A stretch of DNA of 9,606 nucleotides from Geobacter sp. (GTDB lineage: Bacteria; Desulfobacterota; Desulfuromonadia; Geobacterales; DSM-12255). Made by a program: the position numbers and the translations under genes. The DNA is taken from NCBI GenBank assembly GCA_012026855.1, contig VEOV01000092.1, forward strand, positions 1 through 9,606, given 5' to 3'. The notes under the pieces were generated by a model that searched no databases, was not told where the DNA came from, and was given only the letters and a program-made list of their open reading frames with translations. This document shows, piece after piece, positions 6,156 through 9,606 of the stretch (the stretch's first letter is position 1; every line of letters starts with the position of its first letter).

Positions 6156-6962
6156 ATGAACAAGATGAAACTCTTTGCCGGCGTTATCGTGATGACATTG
6201 ATGCTCTTCGCTGCGCCCCTGCTGGCGGCGGACAGGGCTACCGTCACCTGGTATGGCCAGTCGGCTTTCAAGGTGGTGACCCCGTCCGGCAAGGTGCTGC
6301 TGGTCGATCCCTGGATCAAGAACCCGGTCAATAAAAACGGCGACAAGGATCTGGAGAGCCTCACCAAGGTTGACCTGATCTTCATTACCCATGGCCATGG
6401 CGACCATATCGGCGATGCTGTGCAGATTGCCAAGCAGAGCGGCGCAAAACTGGTGGCCACCTTTGACCTGCAGAAGGCGCTGGTAGCCTACAAGGGGTAC
6501 CCGGAGAAGCAGGCCGAGCGGGACACGGCCGGCAGTTTCGGCGGTATCCTGCGCCTGCTTGACAGTGAAGTGCTGGTCAAGTTTATTCCGGCGGTGCATG
6601 GCGACAGCATGGATACGGACAAGGGACCGGTCTATGCCGGCCGGGCCGGCGGCTTTCTCATCTCGGTCAAAGGTGGCCCCAGCATCTACCATACCGGCGA
6701 CACCGACCTCTTCGGCGACATGGCGCAGCTCAAGGGTAAAGTTGACATGATGCTGGTCTGCATCGGCGACAAATTCACCATGGGGCCGGTTGATGCTGCC
6801 AAGGCGGTTGACCTGGTGAAGCCGATGATGGTGGTGCCGATGCATTTCGGCACTTTCCCGGCGCTCACCGGTACTGCCGAGCAGTTCAGGGCCGAGCTGA
6901 AGAAGTTCAGGCTGGACCCGCTCATGCGGGAGATGAAGGTCGGCGAGACGCTGACATGGTAG
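6156..6962 (+). CDS. Exported metallo-beta-lactamase-fold hydrolase, UPF0173 type
   Basis: A 268-residue metal-dependent hydrolase. The N-terminus is a signal peptide (basic MNKMK, hydrophobic 6-20, cleavage likely near 24/25), so the mature enzyme of about 244 residues should be periplasmic. UPF0173/UlaG-like motifs follow: WYGQSAF (32-38), LLVDPW, THGHGDHIGD (78-87) with His79, His81, Asp83 and His84, a further His148 in AVHGD, YHTGDTDLFGDM (178-189) with Asp182, GDKFTMGP (204-211) and MHFGTFP with His230. The metal site is thus complete. Relatives in this family are usually annotated as cytoplasmic; the signal peptide is unusual. The substrate is unknown: the family includes lactone and phosphodiester hydrolases. 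The start at 6156 is set by the AAGGAG six bases upstream. The stop overlaps the next gene by seven bases (ATGGTAG). Confidence 0.88.
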   Translation: MNKMKLFAGVIVMTLMLFAAPLLAADRATVTWYGQSAFKVVTPSGKVLLVDPWIKNPVNKNGDKDLESLTKVDLIFITHGHGDHIGDAVQIAKQSGAKLVATFDLQKALVAYKGYPEKQAERDTAGSFGGILRLLDSEVLVKFIPAVHGDSMDTDKGPVYAGRAGGFLISVKGGPSIYHTGDTDLFGDMAQLKGKVDMMLVCIGDKFTMGPVDAAKAVDLVKPMMVVPMHFGTFPALTGTAEQFRAELKKFRLDPLMREMKVGETLTW

Positions 6963-7339
6963 CGCGCCCAGCGATTGTCTTTGTCTACAATGCCGACAGC
7001 GGGCTGTTCAATACCCTGACCGACATTGCCCACAAGATTTTTTCGCCCCAGACCTACGAGTGCATCCTCTGCGCCATCACCTACGGCAACTTCGCCATCC
7101 GCAAGGAGTGGCAGGCGTTCCTGGAGACTCTGGCTGTCGAGATGGAATTCCTCCATCGTGACGAGCTGCAGGAGAAGTACGCTGTTGGTGACGTTGACCT
7201 GCCGGTGATCTTCACAAAGTCTGCAGAAGGGTTGCAGGTCTGGATCACTGCTGAAGAGATCAACCGATGCCAGGACCTTGAAGAGCTGAAAGCAATCATC
7301 AGTGCCAGACTGCTGGCGGCTGACGCCAGTCAAGGCTGA
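6956..7339 (+). CDS. Conserved small protein with a CxxC motif, function unknown
   Basis: A 127-residue protein with no signal peptide or membrane helix. It opens with a beta-strand-like IVFVYNADSG (7-16), then a helix (LFNTLTDIAHKIF) and YECILCAITYGNF (34-46), which contains Cys36-x2-Cys39, then EMEFLHRDEL and LPVIFTK. I recall related proteins with the same YNADSG, CxLCAITYG and MEFLHKDE elements in varied bacteria, sometimes labelled GTPase although no P-loop or other GTP-binding motif is visible here. The alternation of strands and helices and the CxxC would fit a thioredoxin-like fold, but that is inference. The ATG overlaps the hydrolase stop by seven bases, and the RND gene starts 27 bases after its TGA, so it belongs to the efflux operon. 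No strong Shine-Dalgarno sequence precedes it. Confidence 0.8.
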   Translation: MVARPAIVFVYNADSGLFNTLTDIAHKIFSPQTYECILCAITYGNFAIRKEWQAFLETLAVEMEFLHRDELQEKYAVGDVDLPVIFTKSAEGLQVWITAEEINRCQDLEELKAIISARLLAADASQG

Positions 7340-7366
7340 ACCAGAATACGAAGGAACTATTGACCG

Positions 7367-9606
7367 ATGATCCTCTCCGACCTGTCCATAAAACGCCCGA
7401 TTTTCGCCACTGTGATGATGCTGGCGCTGCTGACCCTGGGACTGTTCTCCTACAAGCGCCTGGGTGTCGAGATGTTCCCCAATGTTGAATTCCCCATAGT
7501 TTCCATCATTACTACCTTCCCCGGAGCTTCGCCGGAGACGGTGGAGCGGGAAGTGTCCAAGCGGGTGGAAGACTCCGTCAACCAGATTGCCGGTGTGAAA
7601 CATGTCTTCTCCACCTCCAGGGAAGGGGTGTCGACCGTGACCGTGCAGTTCCAGCTGGAGCAACGGGTCAATGACGCTGCCCAGGAGGTGCGCGCCAAGG
7701 TCGGTTCCATTCGCGGCACGCTCCCCGAAGGGATCAATGAGCCGATCATCCAGAAGCTGGATTTCAATGCCGCGCCGGTTGCCTCCCTGGCGGTGCAGTC
7801 CTCCTCCCTCTCCCCCCGTGAGCTGACGATGCTGGTGGAGAAGCGGATCAAGAAGCGCTTCGAGAGCGTTGCCGGTGTGGGGAAGGTGGAGATGGTCGGC
7901 GGCCGCAAGCGGGAGATAACGGTCGATCTGGATCCGGTACGGCTCGACAGTCTTGGCCTCGGGGTAAATGATGTGGTGGCCGGTATCCGCTCGGAAAACA
8001 CCAATACCCCCCTGGGGCGTCTGACCAGCGGCCAGGCCGAGTATCCGCTCCGGATCGACGGCAAGCCGGAACGGGCCGACAGCTATGGTCCCATGGCCAT
8101 TGTCCGGAAGAATGGCCGGGCCATCCCCATTGCCGAGGTTGCCCAGGTCAGCGACGGTACGGAAGAGAAGCGCAAGCTGGCGCTGGTCAACGGCCAGCCG
8201 GCCATCGGCCTGAATATCTACAAGCAGTCCGGCGGCAACGAGGTCGCCCTGGCAGACAGTGTCAAAAAGACCATGGAGAAGGTGAAAAAGGAGCTGCCCC
8301 CCGGCGTGGAGCTGTCCATGGTGCGGGACGGCACCATCATGACCCGTGATTCGCTCCACGACGTGAAGAATACCCTGATCATCGGCGGTATCCTGACGAT
8401 CCTCATTGTCTTCTGCTTCATCAATTCGTGGCGTTCCACCGTCATTACCGGGATAACGCTCCCCATTTCGGTCATCTCCGCCTATATCATCATGTATGCC
8501 CTTGGCATGACCCTGAACGTCATGACCCTCATGGCGCTCTCCCTGGCCATCGGCATGCTCATCGACGATGCCATCGTCGTCCGGGAGAACATCGTCCGGC
8601 ACCTGGAGCATGGCATGGACCATATCGAGGCCTCCCGTTTCGGCACCAGCGAAATCGGCCTGGCGGTCTTTGCCACCTCCATGTCGATCATCGCCGTCTT
8701 CATCCCGGTGGCTTTCATGAAAGGGATCGTCGGCCGCTTCTTCTACCAGTTCGGCATCTCCGTGGCCTTTGCCGTGCTGGTGTCGCTGTTCGTCTCCTTT
8801 ACCCTGGACCCGATGCTCTCCTCCCGCTGGCACGATCCCTCGATCCATATGCAGGGCCGTCGCAAGGGGCTGGCACGCTGGCTGGAGACCTTCAACAGCT
8901 GGTTCGATTACACCGCCGACAAGTACCGCGCCGTCATCGGCTGGGCGCTCAATCACCGCGTCAAAGTCATGCTGCTGGCCTTTGCCGCCTTTATCGGCGG
9001 TCTGTTCATCTTCTCCACCCTGGAGTCCTCCTTCATGGCGCTCTACGACAAGGGGGAGTTCCAGGTCTCCTTCAAGACCGCGCCTGATGCCAGCATGATG
9101 GAAACCGAAAGTCGGCTGCATGCCCTGCTCAAGCAGCTGCAGGATGTCCCCGAGATCGAGCACACCTACGCCACCATAGGCGCCGGCGACAACGGCACGG
9201 TGCGCGACGGCTTGATCTACCTGAAACTGAAGGAGCGGAGCGAGCGCAAGCGGGGCCAGTTCGAGCTGCAGCGGGTGGTGCGGGAGAAGTTCCGGAGCGT
9301 TGCCGGCATTACCCTCTCCATCGAAGAGGTGGGTCAGGTCGGCGGGGCGCAGAAGCCGCTCAACGTCAACCTCAAGGGGGACGACCTGAATACGCTCAAG
9401 CTGCTCGGCCTGAAGCTGCGGGAGGAGCTGTACAAGGTGCCGGGGATTGTGGACCTGGCCGTGACCCTGGAGCATGACATCCCCGAGTACCGCCTGCGGG
9501 TTGACCGTGAAAAGGCGCTCTCCGCCGGGGTGACCACCAATGACATCGTTGCCTCGCTGGGCAAGCTGATCGGTGGTGAAGCCATCAGCACCTTCGAGGA
9601 CGAGGA
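7367..9606 (+). CDS. RND (HAE1-type) efflux pump inner-membrane subunit, 3'-truncated by the window edge
   Basis: Proton-driven multidrug/hydrophobe exporter subunit. The frame is open from ATG 7367 to the window end, giving 746 residues of an expected 1,000-1,050. Visible parts are: TM1 (about 10-28, after MILSDLSIKRPIFATVM), the first periplasmic porter region with FPGASPETVEREV (about 54-66), TM2 from about 336, the TM4 proton-relay motif IGMLIDDAIVVREN with Asp400 and Asp401 (the counterparts of AcrB Asp407/408), TM6 near 463-485, the cytoplasmic connector, TM7 near 528-548 and part of the second periplasmic region. The intact aspartate pair indicates a working HAE1-class pump. A stop codon lies two codons before the ATG, so no longer start is possible; AAGGA is 11 bases upstream, rather far. 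The gene is continuous, with no frameshift in the visible part. The remaining TM8-12 and any outer-membrane channel gene would lie beyond the edge. Confidence 0.95.
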   Translation, partial: MILSDLSIKRPIFATVMMLALLTLGLFSYKRLGVEMFPNVEFPIVSIITTFPGASPETVEREVSKRVEDSVNQIAGVKHVFSTSREGVSTVTVQFQLEQRVNDAAQEVRAKVGSIRGTLPEGINEPIIQKLDFNAAPVASLAVQSSSLSPRELTMLVEKRIKKRFESVAGVGKVEMVGGRKREITVDLDPVRLDSLGLGVNDVVAGIRSENTNTPLGRLTSGQAEYPLRIDGKPERADSYGPMAIVRKNGRAIPIAEVAQVSDGTEEKRKLALVNGQPAIGLNIYKQSGGNEVALADSVKKTMEKVKKELPPGVELSMVRDGTIMTRDSLHDVKNTLIIGGILTILIVFCFINSWRSTVITGITLPISVISAYIIMYALGMTLNVMTLMALSLAIGMLIDDAIVVRENIVRHLEHGMDHIEASRFGTSEIGLAVFATSMSIIAVFIPVAFMKGIVGRFFYQFGISVAFAVLVSLFVSFTLDPMLSSRWHDPSIHMQGRRKGLARWLETFNSWFDYTADKYRAVIGWALNHRVKVMLLAFAAFIGGLFIFSTLESSFMALYDKGEFQVSFKTAPDASMMETESRLHALLKQLQDVPEIEHTYATIGAGDNGTVRDGLIYLKLKERSERKRGQFELQRVVREKFRSVAGITLSIEEVGQVGGAQKPLNVNLKGDDLNTLKLLGLKLREELYKVPGIVDLAVTLEHDIPEYRLRVDREKALSAGVTTNDIVASLGKLIGGEAISTFEDE

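Noticed and set aside
8428..9087. A 219-codon plus-strand frame inside the RND gene.
   Set aside because: It is a +1-type shadow with unnatural His/Arg/Pro-rich composition; the RND frame through the same region has clear transmembrane helices and the Asp-Asp motif.
6686..9475. A 929-codon open frame on the minus strand opposite the RND, CxxC and hydrolase genes.
   Set aside because: It is rich in His, Gln, Gly and Asp with no recognisable domain, spans several well-supported plus-strand genes and their junctions, and is the kind of long antisense frame that high GC at third codon positions creates.

Overview
The window most resembles a GC-rich deltaproteobacterium of the Geobacter/Pelobacter (Desulfuromonadia) type. 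This rests on the gene content (def-fmt followed by a membrane DUF116 protein, an HAE1-type RND pump, a HEAT-like solenoid protein) and on protein flavour. No 16S or other phylogenetic marker was examined, so the assignment is an inference.

Left part (1-4208). A solenoid-type hypothetical protein enters from the left edge on the + strand and ends tail-to-tail, with an 11-bp overlap, against a five-gene minus-strand operon. Read from its promoter near 4270 leftwards, the operon is: def (peptide deformylase), fmt (methionyl-tRNA formyltransferase), a two-helix membrane protein with a cysteine-rich DUF116 domain, truC (tRNA pseudouridine-65 synthase family) and an exported NlpC/P60 peptidase. 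Every junction overlaps (1, 20, 4 and 13 bp), so translational coupling is likely. def and fmt make up the two ends of the N-formylmethionine cycle; truC adds tRNA modification. DUF116 and NlpC/P60 are functionally unexplained passengers.

Middle (4209-4360). A short AT-rich divergent promoter region. It holds a good sigma-70 type promoter for def on the - strand. On the + strand it holds a TATACT -10 element abutting a TTACC-N4-GGTAA palindrome, probably the autoregulatory operator of the TetR gene that follows, and a perfect tandem heptamer in the -35 area.

Right part (4361-9606). A plus-strand, tightly packed operon: TetR regulator, lipoprotein periplasmic adaptor (MFP), an exported metallo-beta-lactamase-fold hydrolase (UPF0173 type), a small 127-residue protein with a CxxC motif, and the first 746 residues of an HAE1-type RND transporter that runs off the right edge. 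No outer-membrane channel gene is visible. The unusual point is the insertion of a secreted hydrolase and a small thiol-type protein between adaptor and pump. This suggests that the operon both exports and chemically processes something, or protects the envelope; the substrate cannot be told from sequence.

No tRNA, rRNA, CRISPR array, insertion sequence, phage gene or convincing rho-independent terminator was seen.
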